Source: Simmondsia chinensis (Eukaryota > Streptophyta > Magnoliopsida > Caryophyllales > Simmondsiaceae). Taken from it: DNA of 64,000 nucleotides. The notes beneath the pieces were generated by a model. The model searched no databases. It saw only the letters and a program-made list of their open reading frames with translations, and was not told the origin of the DNA. Shown in pieces: positions 20,942 to 32,623 of this stretch; position 1 is the first letter of the stretch, and each line of letters begins with the position of its first letter. A program made the translations under genes and the position numbers. Location of the stretch: NCBI GenBank assembly GCA_018398585.1, contig JAGTTD010000007.1, forward strand, positions 33,074,911-33,138,910, read 5' to 3'.

Positions 20942-21898
20942 ATAATTTAAGTATAATATATGAGGTGGACCTGTGCAATATTCATACTACAAGTCCAATA
21001 AGCATTTGCGTAAGGGGGTATGTCATAGTATAAATGTAATCTTGGGCCTTTACTTGTGAGCTTAAACTTCTGGAACAGTTGGTTCCTTGATAATTTAATC
21101 TCAGACTGAGCCCTTAAGGCACTTTTGGACCTTTTTTCAAACTTAATTCGATCAAAATTCTAGTATCCTTGAGGACTCACTTGTCTTGGATTATTAATTG
21201 AATTGAGTTGAGACGAGCTTTACGAGCCAAGCTCACGAGATGCGCTATTCGAGTTATGAAGGAGTTATCATGTATCCATCTATTACTAAGATACTATTAT
21301 AAAACTGACAAGATCTTAATGAGTTATTAAAAAACTTTATTGAGCCCTGAATGAGCCTTTAACAAAATGTCCACAGACCTTAGCAACTCAAGCACCCTGG
21401 TTAGTCAAGTACTGTATGAAAATTAAACGAGATCTAGTATCTTCGTGCATTATCTGCCTTTATCCATGAAAATTTCAGTCAAAGTTTGTTGACTTATTAA
21501 AAAATGCATATGGATACATTCATGTCAAAACAACTCATCCTCATAAGAAGGGAATAATGTTGGGAGGGATATAATTCTCTCAATTTGATTTTTATTTGAT
21601 AGTGTGTTAGCCATAATAGCAGTAATAAGAAGCACAATACATAGTAAAGGATATGATACAATCAATAATTCGAAAGTTAAAGTGATAAATTCAACAAAAT
21701 ATATAATACAAATGATTTAGGTTAAATGTAAATTATTTTCACCTAGTCATTTGTTTCTTAAACAGGAAGAATACGAATATGAGTTGTAAAACGTATATTG
21801 TACAAATAGCTTCAAAAAATGCATATTTTACCATATTATTGTTTATCATACGTAAACGTCCTTTTTAGGTAGAATAATATTAGAGTTGGCAAAATGTG

Positions 21899-22437
21899 AC
21901 TCGACCCAATGACCCGCTATCCGACCTGACCCTAACCTGGAAAATTTTAAATTTATTGGGATTCGAACCCAAAAATGAACCGGTCCGAATTTGACCTGAC
22001 TAGAATTTGACCCGACCCAAGCTGACCCAAAACCTGAAATGACCTGACCCGAATTAGACCTGACCCAAGTTTGACCCAAACCTTGATGATCCGAGACTTG
22101 AACCAAACATGTCCTATACCCCACAAATAGAACTCTAACTTATCATTTTTAGTTATAATTTTCAAAGTTGAATAGATATATTATAAAGATAATACCAGAT
22201 AAATCGACATGAAAGTCCACTCAACCCAAGGATGTCTTGCCCTAAAGTTAACCCGACCTGAGGTTGACCCGACCCGTTGTCGACCCAACCTGAGACTGAC
22301 CCAACCCTAGGTTGACCCGAACCCGAGGATAAGTCGACCCGAGCTTGACCCAACCCGATTTTGACCCGATTCGGGATAGACCTGACCTGGCATTAACCAG
22401 ACCCAAACCCAAACATGACCCAACCCGACCTGATTGC
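21899..22437. repeat. GACCC/TGACC-rich simple repeat array
   Basis: Two blocks (21899-22105 and 22215-22437) are built from degenerate pentamer and decamer units such as TGACCCGACC, TTGACCCAA and CCTGACCC, with an AT-rich spacer. Open frames across it on the minus strand encode only low-complexity G-S-G-Q-V peptides and are not genes. Confidence 0.8.
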
Positions 22438-23982
22438 CAGATCTAAATAATTTGGATAGGTGTTCAATACACGTTATATTGGAACATTACCCATGTTTGA
22501 ACTTAACTCGTTAAGCTTACTAAGTTGGCTCAAACTTGACTCGTTTGGCTTATTGAGCCCAAATCAAACATAAGTAGGCCTTTAATTATCTGAAATACGG
22601 ATAATTTATCGACTGCTTAGTTGGTTCACATCCTATTCCTACATGCACATTTTTGTCAACTAACCCATTTTTGGACACATGTTTGTTTGGATTGGGCTGC
22701 CTCTAAGGCCAACCCACATCATCAAGGCAAAAATAAGGCTTTGGTTAGATTGACTGAATTTGTTTGTTCACTTTTTTTTTTTTTTCGATAAATAGCGACA
22801 TAAGTTGTAGCATAAAAACATAAGCACCCACAAGAACAAGTCTTGAGTTAACATGTAGATAAATGTGCAGCATAAAGGAAATCTGAAGATGCTGCCACTA
22901 CCAACATATGGGTACTGCCCCTGACAAGGCCAACTTATTCAAATGTGTTCCCTTCCTTCTAATACAACTTCATTAGGTAGTTCAATCAATTTGGTTGATT
23001 GATTGATGAAGCGTAACTATAACGCCTTTGATTTGTGCTTCACTTTTATCTATCAGGTGATTTCCATCTCATTACTTAATCAAATCGTTAAAACTTTGGC
23101 AATGAAGGGGTTGTTTATTTACAAGTAATACAAGAATTTGGAATTCAGGGGGAGTGAGCATTTTTTTTCTTGTTTGGTGACATGAAATTGGCTGAACATA
23201 AGAAGTGAAAATTCCTCGGAAGTTCTAATTTCTTTATTGCATAGGATTTGACTTACTTGGGAGGGATTAAGTAAGTTCTAATTCCCGTGAAGTTTTATTT
23301 CCCATCTTACCAACCAAATATAATTATTTACTCCCTTATAAGTTGACAGAATAATTAAATTCTTGAGGAATATAGCTTCTTATAGCAATTTAATTCCTGT
23401 GTTAACCAAACAAGACCTGATTTAGTTACAAAGTTGAGAGAAATATGTAAGCTAGAAAGCATACGAAAAAAAGTGTAAGAAGGGTTAAATTTTAGGTTTC
23501 ACAATTTAATACTTGTATTTAAAAAAAAAAAATGTAATGATTATTTATATCAGTAAAATGTGATCATAAATTTTTCTTCCAGGATAAATATTAATCAGCA
23601 TCACACATGACATGAGAAAATTATGAAAAATAAAAAAAGATTCGTGTAACTCTAATCTGACCGTGTATCTTTGTATTCACTAAAGAAGTTCTATGTAATT
23701 CGCAACACAACACGAGATTAAAACTGATATTTTATTGCTCATCTAGTATGAGTAATTGCATAATTTTGTTAAAAATAAAATACGAGGGGACTATTTTGAA
23801 AAAAAAAATAAGGGATACAGCTACAAACGTACAAACATTAGAGATCAATTAAGTAAATAAATTATTTTCTTACAAAATTTACATTTTACTTTTTAATCAC
23901 ACATTGCACCACGTGGCTTATGTGACACCTGTAATCAAGTAAGAGCCTGAATTGGTTTAAAGATTAAACATAAATAAGATAC

Positions 23983-24380
23983 TGATGCAATGCTAAAAGA
24001 TGAAAAATGGGAATTGAATGATTCAAAAGCGTTCCTTCAAATTTCTATTACTAATGCAAATAAGAAACATAGGAGAAATTCCAATCTTAATTATCACAGC
24101 CGAAAATAAGAGAGAAACACTTAAAATAAAGGCAATCTGAAAATTGAATGACTAAACCCTAATTAGTCATCTTCCTTAAATAGAGGAGCTTTCCTAATTA
24201 AAATAAAAGACTAAAAATTAAAACAGATAAATAAAAAGATAAATAATAAAACTCTTTTGCTTGGGTCATGTCCCCACTCACCCGTTCTCCTTCTTGCCAA
24301 GATTGCAAAAGACGCGGGCTATTGGCCTGATCCGCCAAGAGCATGTTGCAACCCGTTTTGCCAAGATGTGGGCTGCATCA
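23983..24380 (-). repeat. 3' LTR of element D
   Basis: 398 bp. On the minus strand it starts TGATGCAGCCC and ends CATTGCATCA. It matches 27262-27640 with substitutions and small indels. Confidence 0.85.
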
Positions 24381-24514
24381 TCCTCCCTGGCTTGGAGAGA
24401 ATTCGCCCTCGAATTCACCAACGATTTGTCCGGATCATTCTTGCCAAAGTAAGGAACACGCCGGAAGTCACTCTGCTCAGCAGTTGCAAGCGGTATGCAC
24501 TATCATTGATTTTC

Positions 24515-27164
24515 TCAATGACACAAAATAGTCCAATCTTCAGGGTGGTTGTTGTACTGCCTTGTTGGAAATCGCTTTCTTGTCAAAATTACCCAAACTT
24601 GGTCACCAACTTGGAGTTGCATTGCTCGACGTTGCTTATCACTCGCCATTTTGTACTTGGCGCTTGCCTCGAGCAACCAGGCTTGAGTCTGTTCATGTAC
24701 CTCTTGAAGGTTGGCGATAAGGACCACACCCCTTCCATGTGGATGAATAAGATATGGTACTGGTGCAAGGTTTGTTGATGAATGAGGGATGAAGCCATGG
24801 ACAATCTGGAGTGGTGGAAACCATGTGCTTATAAGCCAACTCGACTTGATACAACTTCTACTCCCATCCTTTGACGTTCTCTGCAACAAGTTACTGAAGA
24901 AGGTTGCCCAACGATCTTCTCATTACTTCAGTCTGACCATCCTTTTGCGGGTGGTGAATAATATGGAAGACAAGTGAGGTCTTTACCGTCTTCCATAAAG
25001 TCTTCCAGAAATGGTTCACAAAGCGGGCATCCCTATCTCACCAAATGTTCATGAGTAACCTATGCAGCTTGTATACTTCTCGAAAATATAGCCCTTCTCG
25101 AGTTTTGAAAACGGTTTTCCACTCATCTCTCGATGAGATACAATTTTGGAGATATTCACTCTTCAAATCCAACTAACCACACCCCTTCGAATTCCCCATT
25201 TGATCTAACAAGTTATCCAATCTTGGAATGGGAAATTGATAATGTATCATAGTCTTGTTGATGGCTGTGGTGTTAGAGCATATCCGCCAAGGTCCATCCT
25301 CTTTTGGCTTCAAGAGATTTGGAATCGTATAAGGATTTAAACTCCTTCGAAATAAATCCCTGGTGAGTAACTTCTCAACTTGGCGCCTAAAATCTTCAAG
25401 ATTCGCATGACTCACTCCGTAATAAGGCTTATTCGAAAAGACATCTCCCAGCACTTGATCTAACCGGTGCTGAATGTCCCTTAACGGCGGCATAGTACTC
25501 AAAACCTATTCTGGTATTCTCCCCGTACTACCTAGCACTCCTTGTCCATTGGTACAAATGCTATCTTGTTCTTGCCAACTTCCTTGGTCAGCATGGCTCT
25601 AGTCTAGGGATTCAGGATTTCGGCTATCATCGAGTGTGGCGCTTCGTCCTTCTTAGGCAACAAGACTATCTTGGTGCCTCAAACACAAAGCTGTAGGTGT
25701 TCCGTCTTCCATCATGGGTAGTGCCTCTATCAAATTGCCATGATTGTTCTAACAACGAATGACACACATCCACGACAACAACATCACATCATACCCCATC
25801 CCATTATTTCACCCAAATTGAGAAGTAACGTTTAGATACTTTACATGGTTTCCTTTGTTGAGCCAAGAAAACTTATATGGGTTCGATTGTTCCTTTGTCT
25901 TCAAACCCAACTTCCGGATTGCATCCTCGGAGATCACATTTTCGCAATGTCCGAAATCAATGACTAGGCGCCATACTTTTCCGCAATTGTACATGTAGTT
26001 TGAAAGATGTTATTTCTAAGCCAACCATCTCCTTCAGCTACTTTAGCCATGAAGCAAAGTCGCCTGACCACTAGTAGGTGGCCTTCATCTCCTGCAACTT
26101 CCTCTTTGCCACTTGGTGCCAACTTGTCGTGAGCCTCCTCTTCCACTAACTCGCCATTCTCAATATTGAGACCCTCGAATTACAACCCCTTACCAGGTCT
26201 TTCACTCTTCCAACATTAGGCGGCACAGTGACCCATCTCTCTACACTTGAAACAATGGGTCTTTGAGCTACCCGCCAAGTCTTGGTTACTCAGCTTACCC
26301 GAGTTGGCGACAATAGGCTTAACTTGTACTCTCAAGTTGGTTAGTAGTCATGCCTAATTACGTCCACTATTTTGCGTGTTCCAAGTACTGCCAATTCAAC
26401 ATTGTTTCTATTGGCTCTCGATGTTGAAAGCCCTCCGACTTGCATTCAAGATCAAAAAGTTGTCAAACATGTTTAACACCTCCTGAACTGACTCCCTCAA
26501 CCCGCCAATGTACCTATTCGCCAACTGCCCTTCGGATTTTGCCAAGTCGGTCCTACCAACTATAAGGCATAGAATTATATTGTGCAATCTTCCATAGACC
26601 AAACCTCGATGCAAGTTTTAAAGGTGTTGGTACAAATTCCTAGCTTGATTATGTAGAAGGAAGTGGCTACACATGTGCTTCTTCATCTTCTCTCGAGTCT
26701 CAATTTTTGATTTATGTTACCTAATCTATGTATGCTTCAGCTATTGCCACTAAGAGGTGGCTCTACACTGTAACCGAGTAGCCATCAACGGTGCTTGCTT
26801 TTGCTCTGGAATTTCCTTGAATTCAAGCACCTCTTCTATCGCAGCCAACCAATCCCAGACCTTCTCAGGTTGTCTTCTGCCCATGAACTCTGGAATCTCA
26901 ATCCAAAGCCTAGACTTTCCACCTCTGATCTTCCGAATAATTGAAAATGTCGGAAATTGGTCGATCCCTCCTAATATTCCGTCCTTGGTTTCCAACCCCA
27001 TCAAACGGGTTGTTGAAGCTCTCCTTGGTTTTGTCCTCCCCTCCCATGTCATGTGGTTGTTGAGGCTGACCCATAGCCATTTGGTTGCGTGTCACACCCA
27101 GCTGCACCAAACTCAGCTTGATATGCTGGAATATCTCTTCCATCTCCTTGAATCTCTTGTCCAT
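24515..27164 (-). pseudogene. Element D gag-pol remnant
   Basis: Order on the minus strand: gag near 27164-26750 (IPEFMGRRQPEKVWDWLAA, VLEFKEIPEQKQ); a CCHC knuckle near 26262-26215 (CFKCREMGH, with a stop inside the last spacer); a retropepsin-like segment at 25994-25809 (VIDFGHCENVISEDAIRKLG, where an active protease would have D-S/T-G); RT start at 25502-25173 (PPLRDIQHRLDQVLG, EDGPWRICSNTTAINK, FPIPRLDNLLDQ); then integrase C-terminal sequence at 24889-24515 (IVHGFIPHSS, ASAKYKMASDKQRR, GDQVWV). The RT catalytic palm, RNase H and integrase core are absent, which points to one large internal deletion. Confidence 0.85.
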
Positions 27165-27261
27165 CTGACGTTGAAGCTCTCTCTCATAAACATCTCCAAT
27201 GGCAGCGCACCTCTATCGCCCACGGGCTATCAAAAGAAATGTTCTCAGCTCTAATACCAAC

Positions 27262-27640
27262 TGATGTAGCGACAAAAGATGAATATTAGGACTGGAAGGA
27301 TTCAACATCTTTCTTTTATATTTTTATTGCTAAAGCAAATGAGAAACAAATGGGGAATTCCAATCTTAATTCTCACAACATGAGAATAAGAGAGAAACAC
27401 ATAAAAATAAAGGAAATCTAGAAATTCTTCCTTAAATAAATGATCTTTTCCAACTAAAATAAAAGATTAAAAATTAAAACGGATAAATAAAAGATAAATA
27501 ACAACATCTACTAATCTTATTTACATTAACCTTTCCTTCTCAAAGGTAAACTCTTTTCCTGGGTCGTGTCCCCACTCGCTCGTTCTCCTTCTCGCTACGC
27601 TTGCCTTCTCGCTTAGATTTCCAAGGTGCAGGTTGCATTA
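27262..27640 (-). repeat. 5' LTR of element D
   Basis: 379 bp. On the minus strand it starts TAATGCAACC (TGATGCAGCC in the other copy) and ends GCTACATCA. It is bordered outside by GATAC. Confidence 0.85.
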
Positions 27641-27825
27641 GATACCATTTTAAATAAAAATGAATGACTTATTTTAATAAAGTTACAAAAAAAGTATAAT
27701 TTAAATAAATTTTTTTTATAAAGATAATAACTATCCATGATGATTGAGAATCCCAGGGCATCAGGTCTAATCAGAGAGCATAGGGCTCTGTTCAGTGGAT
27801 GCTGCCACACTGAAATGCCAGAACC

Positions 27826-28410
27826 TGATGCAAATAGGGACGAAAATTACCCGATTGAGACGAGAAAGGGAAAAATTCGACTTGAGGGCACTGGGACCCG
27901 GATCCAACTACAAGAATCATAGGATTTCATTGGGATTTTTTAGTCTAATTCGGATTTAGATATTTCATTTAACTAGTGTTTTAATTAGGTTTTTTTTAAC
28001 TAAATTATGTAATTAGATTTAGAGTTTTAAGTTATATTAGAATTAGTCTAGGTCTTTGAATTATACTAAGTTTCGTTCATATTTTTGAATTATTATAAAA
28101 TAAGCCTTTGTTTGGTTGCCTATAAATAGGCGTTGTGGCTAATTTGCTAGGAAGCTTTTGATTATTGATAAATTTGATGATAATTTTGTTTGAGTTGATC
28201 TTTGTTGCTTTTATGTTGAAAAAGTTCAACAAAAATTACACTACTTTTTATATTATTGCTCAGATATTTGCAGAATCAGCGAGTTTGAGCCAGTTCCTCT
28301 CGTACCACCATCGTTGGGTACAATCAACGGGTTAGAGGCATCCTATCCTTTCCACCAAGCACCATCGAGGTTCAAGGCTACATGTCGAATCCTTAGACTG
28401 ATTTGCATCA
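27826..28410 (+). repeat. 5' LTR of element E
   Basis: 585 bp with matching ends TGATGCAAAT...ATTTGCATCA. A clear TATA box, CTATAAATAGG, lies at 28120-28130 and recurs in the 3' LTR at about 29622-29632, marking the promoter. Confidence 0.88.
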
Positions 28411-29324
28411 GTTTGTATCAGAGCCAAATCACGTTCCTATGTTATGCCACCGAGGAGGCAGGCAATGAATCTCAGACTCATAGTGGTTGAGAGGTTCAAG
28501 TGGCTTGAGAAGAGCGAAGAGCGATTAATGTAGAAGATGATAGCATTGGTAGTGGAAATCTCTGACATGCGACATCAACATCGATAGTCGTTCGAGATTG
28601 CACCACCTCGATCTTCATCAAAACCTGTAAGTTATTGCTTTACCACCTACTCAACCCGAGTGCCTCCACCATCACGGCCTTTTTGGGTCTCAAAAACCAA
28701 GGCACTTTTTTTTTGGTAGGTCAGCAAGGGCGAGGAGAGGGGAGGGGACATACCCCTTCAAATCCCAATAAAGGAGAGCTATAAATATGATAATGGAGAT
28801 TGGAACCCTTGTGGGTGTTCTCTATTATTAGGCTATGTTCCAAAGGGACACAAACTAAGACACTATCCACCACCCCACCAAATATCACAATCCACCCACC
28901 AATTCAATAGACCTTACGAACCATCACCGTCCCAACCTAGTCCGTTTCTCCCACCAATCGAAATGGATGGTATGAACCCAATCACGACTTTTCTTCTCCG
29001 CCAATCTTTGATGAACCCATATATGATGAGCCCATCTATAATGAGGAGATACATGAGGATATTGAGATCCTATTCCCACCACTGATAATCCCACCAATAC
29101 TGACCTTGCCTATCATCCACATGACACCACTGCCCCCAACCAAAACCGACCACATTAGCTCCACGGGGGACCCTTATCATGACCACCAACTAATAGAAGC
29201 CCACATAGATGTGCCCTACGATGACCCAAATTAAATCCCCTAGATTTTCTCCGTTGGCATCTCCAACCACCTTCAAGACTAAGTGGCCGAATTCAAGGAA
29301 AAATTCTGTTCAAGTGGGCAAGAA

Positions 29325-29835
29325 TGATGCAAAGAGGGAAGAAAATAATCCGATCGAGACAAGAAATAGAGAAATTCGACCCGAGGGAGTTGGGGACTGG
29401 ATCCAACTGCAAGAATCAAAGGATTTCATTAGGATTTTCTAGTTTAATTAGGACTAGATATTTCGTTTGACAAGGGTTTTAATTAGGTTTTTATTTTTTA
29501 CCGTATTATGTAATTAGATTTAAAGTTTTTGAGTTATATTAGAATTAGTCTGGGTCATTGAGTTATATTAGGTTTAGTTTGTATTTTTGAATTATATTAG
29601 AATTAGCTTTTGTTCAGTTGTCTATAAATAGGCCTTATGGTTTATTTGTTAGGAAGCTTTTGCTTAATTGATAAATTTGATGATTTGTTTTGTTTGAGTT
29701 GGTCTTTGTAGTTTTTATTTTGAAAGGGTTAAATAAAAATTACATAGCTCCTCTTTTACGTTATTGCTCAGGTATTTGTAGAATCAATGAGTTTTAGCCG
29801 ACTCCTTTCAATCCGGCATTGTTGGGTACTATCAA
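29325..29835 (+). repeat. 3' LTR of element E, truncated
   Basis: Matches the 5' LTR from TGATGCAAA to GGGTAC-ATCAA, then stops where CACTACAACAAAAA begins. The expected last stretch (CGGGTTAGAGGCATCC...) is not found on the far side of the CACTA element within the window. Confidence 0.85.
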
Positions 29836-29837
29836 TA

Positions 29838-30010
29838 CACTACAACAAAAAGGGGTAAATCTCGGCGCTTTTTTTTTGGAATTCTCGGCGCTTAGGACAA
29901 GCGCCGAGAAAAAAAACGCCGAAAAATAAAAGCGCCGAGATTGTCGGCGCTTATAAGCGCCGGTATTCTCTCGGCGTTTATAAGCGCCGGTATTTTTTGG
30001 CATTTTTTAT
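29838..30010. repeat. CACTA terminal and subterminal repeats
   Basis: After the terminal CACTACAACAAAAA, about nine copies of a (T)CTCGGCGCTT / AAGCGCCG(AGA) motif occur in both orientations up to about 30000. In En/Spm-type elements, subterminal motifs of this kind bind the TnpA-like protein; that role is inferred here. Confidence 0.88.
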
Positions 30011-30429
30011 TGTCGAGATTTTTCAAGTTTTTTAAATACCCTACTTTTACTTCTTAGCATAGACCTTTTGTCTATTTATTTGTGCATATTTTCCACACAC
30101 ACACACACATATATATATGTATATACAAAATTACTTAATAAAAAAATATCAACTAAATTGATAAATTTTTCATAAGATTTCGAATTCGACAATCAAAATA
30201 TTACATCATTGTCAATGTACTTCGATAGCTCAAGACAAAATTTGAGATTTTTTCCACTCCAAATATCAACATAATTAATCAAATAACCAAAAAAAAAAAA
30301 ATATACAATGCTAACTTAGTCAAGTACATTCTTCACAAATATATCAATCAACCGAATGAGCTTGGCGTGCTTGGAGATGCAAAAAAATTTGGGGGTTCAC
30401 CGTCACCTGATCCCGATTCATCTCTACCT

Positions 30430-32347
30430 TGTATAGACAACACAATAGATTTAGTATATCTGATCCAAAATTTTGCTTCACATGGTAAATTCATATAGTT
30501 CCCCAAAAGTACCAACCTCAATGCCACCTTTGTCTCAATTATTCACATCATCAATTTCATTATTTACAAAGGATTAGAAAGGCGATTATTTGCATTATAG
30601 TACAAACAAATACAAATTAAATAGATTATCTTACCGGATCAGCAACCGCAGTAATAATTGCTCGACCTTCTGCTATCATTTCATATGATGCTTGGCCAGA
30701 AGAAACAGCATCATAGATGGGTAGGAGCCTTCTCATTTGCTGCTTTACATTGGCCAATTCTATTTTCATATTTTGTAATTCGACATGATCACCGGTACGG
30801 TCGAGTCTCTTTTTCTTTAGTTCACCCCTGACTCCGTATATATCACTCCTCTTCACGCCAAATCCATAGCCTACCGCTCGATAGCCCGGATTTTCCTGTT
30901 CATACATTAGCTCTGCAAATACTTCCTCCTCGATTTCTGATCGAGGTCTGGAAGAAGATCCAAGTCGAGCCTCAACTATTTCTCTAGCTGTATCCTACAA
31001 AGAAGAGAAAAAGACATTAAATACATTTAAATTAAAAGAAATGTGAGATAATAATAAAACCCACCATAAATTCTTGTGAAACCGTGTTCTCAAAAAAGCC
31101 ACCACTTTTCCTCGTATGAGTTTCTTGGTAAAACTCTATACTCGTGGGCTTCCTCCCTTTATTAATTTCCTACAATCAACACGTCAACATAAGTCTTAAC
31201 TAATTTAACAGGTAGATAGTAATAATACACTAAACATATACTTAAGTCCTTACAAGACTATCTCTTTTATTGGCATAACTTGTTGAACCAGTCGTGTGAA
31301 ACTGATTCTGCTTGGCACGTGCTTCTTTGCCGCATTTACTCTTCTCCTGGCATTGGAAATCAATATCAATCCAAGAAAAACTTTACATTCATAATCAATA
31401 TCAATCTGCTTCCCCCTTTTTGACCAATCAAAAATTACTTAAAAAGAAATTGTTTTACCTTGCCTTGTGGAGAAAACCAAAAATGTACCAAAGTTATCCA
31501 TTGGTCACGATTAACTCCTTGTGGCACTGTTGCAATAACTTCGGCCTCAGTTTTGTTCCCTTGGCAATATTGGGCTTTCAAGCTCGTCTTATAACCCCTC
31601 CACATTTTGCCAAGATGCTGTAGTATTGATTTATCAATCAATACATCACTGGGCATTGAAAATTTCCCCTAAAACATAAAATCCAACAATAATGTCACAA
31701 AAAGGCAAAGGAATAAAACCTTAATTAATACAATGATAAAGTTCAAAAACTTCAGACATACATATTATATCGTATATATAAAGTAAACTTCAGACATAAA
31801 TAATACTTACTCGGATAACCTCAATAACTTCTACTTTGTATTGGTTATTCATTGTACGCCAATCCCTTACTCCGAGCGGACAAAACCGTCCCGTTTTTGC
31901 AGCCTCTCCAATAAACCGGATCAACAAATCGCCACCCTTTCTAATTGGTTGGCGTAGGTCATTGAACCGCACAATAATTCTTACACCTTCAGGAAGATGC
32001 CATACTTCCTTAACTGGTATCGTCCTTAAGGTACTCAAGTTACCTTGGCCATCTATTAACGATTAAGATATACCATTACTTTTCTAATTGATTGAAAAAT
32101 TATTACCATAATTAATGCTATAAAATTGAAAACATTTACCGATAAGTTGAAGTAGCTCCCTCTCATCAAATGGCACGTCAGTGGACAAAACACCAGCTTC
32201 CCTGACTGGTCCCTCTGCTTCAGATGTTGACGGTCTTGGCCAACTGTCATCACCTCCTTCATTTTCCGGTGTTGCTGTTGAGGACTGCACTGATTTTCCG
32301 CTTCTAAAAAACCTTCTCATTGTGAATCCACGCTTTTCCAAAAACAA
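30430..32347 (-). CDS. CACTA accessory protein, Transposase_24 type
   Basis: A multi-exon minus-strand gene. The first exon (to about 32138) encodes MRRFFRSGKS, an S/P/E-rich linker and LSTDVPFDERELLQ. The next (about 32053-31811) holds the Transposase_24-like core: TIPVKEVWHLPEGVRIIVRF, GGDLLIRFIG, CPLGVRDWRTM. The third (about 31670-31455) has MWRGYKTSLKAQYC and DQWITLVHFWFSP. Short exons with SKCGKEARAKQNQFHTTGS, KGRKPTSIEFYQETHTRKSG and a C-terminal helical segment (ELQNMKIELANVKQQMRRLL) end near 30640. GT-AG borders are plausible, but the start, the stop and each junction were not verified. Proteins of this family are linked to CACTA elements and may bind the subterminal motifs. No premature stop was noticed. 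Confidence 0.7.
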
Positions 32348-32438
32348 AAGAATTAGTAGATGTATAATAGAACGTACAAAAATAAAATGAGAAGCAAATA
32401 TGTTCCGTAAAACAATCCTTCAATAATGAAACAAAGAT

Positions 32439-32592
32439 CATGGACAAAATGAAACAACATGTACAAAAGAAAACTAACATACATGGATAAAATAAAACAA
32501 CACATACAAAAGAAAACTAACATACATGGACAAAATGAAACAACACGTACAAAAGAAAACTGACATACACGGACAAAATGAAACAACACGTA
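32439..32592. repeat. 43-bp tandem repeat, ~3.6 copies, inside the CACTA element
   Basis: Units begin at 32439, 32482, 32525 and 32568 with CATGGACAAAATGAAACAAC, followed by GTACAAAAGAAAACT-ACATA. It lies between the two CACTA genes. A minus-strand open frame across it gives only a repetitive hydrophobic peptide and is not a gene. Confidence 0.85.
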
Positions 32593-32623
32593 ACATTATT
32601 TCACAACTCTAAAAAAACAAAGA

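Larger units (their letters stand above)
18648..23982. other. Intergenic region downstream of the NAC gene
   Basis: No protein-coding gene is supported. Besides the two MITEs, the hairpin and the GACCC array, 19820-20080 and 22490-22560 have GAGCTCG/AAGCTTGAGC-type degenerate simple repeats. 23190-23430 has weak symmetry (AATTCCCG, ACCAACCAAA, AACCAAACAAGA) that suggests old MITE remains. The rest is AT-rich with nothing recognised. Confidence 0.5.
23983..27640 (-). mobile_element. Element D: deleted Ty3/gypsy LTR retrotransposon
   Basis: Minus-strand element of 3.66 kb with a perfect target duplication GATAC (23978-23982 and 27641-27645). The 3' LTR is 23983-24380 and the 5' LTR is 27262-27640. 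The primer site reads TTGGTATTAGAGCTG on the minus strand next to 27262, a one-base variant of the initiator-Met type. The polypurine tract CCAGGGAGGA lies next to 24380. RT is cut short and joined to the integrase C-terminus, so about half of pol is missing. Confidence 0.92.
27826..29835 (+). mobile_element. Element E: short gypsy-derived LTR element, 3' LTR cut by CACTA
   Basis: The 5' LTR is 27826-28410 and the 3' LTR runs from 29325 to about 29835, where the CACTA element begins. About 75 bp of LTR end are missing. The primer site TTTGTATCAGAGCC starts at 28412. The sequence before the 3' LTR (GAATTCAAGG...AAGTGGGCAAGAA) is a weakened version of the gypsy polypurine region. The internal part is about 0.9 kb and keeps only scraps, such as a gag-start-like stretch at 28440-28700. 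It is a non-autonomous derivative. Confidence 0.85.

Noticed and set aside
21846..22353. Minus-strand glycine/serine/valine-rich proteins
   Set aside because: Translation of the GACCC simple repeat; the same composition appears in several overlapping frames.
28700..28760. Possible SINE near the T run at 28708
   Set aside because: Lacks the GCGTACATCC core and any TSD; it is inside element E.
32353..32589. 78-residue hydrophobic, cysteine-rich protein resembling a membrane protein
   Set aside because: It is a translation of the 43-bp tandem repeat inside the CACTA element.
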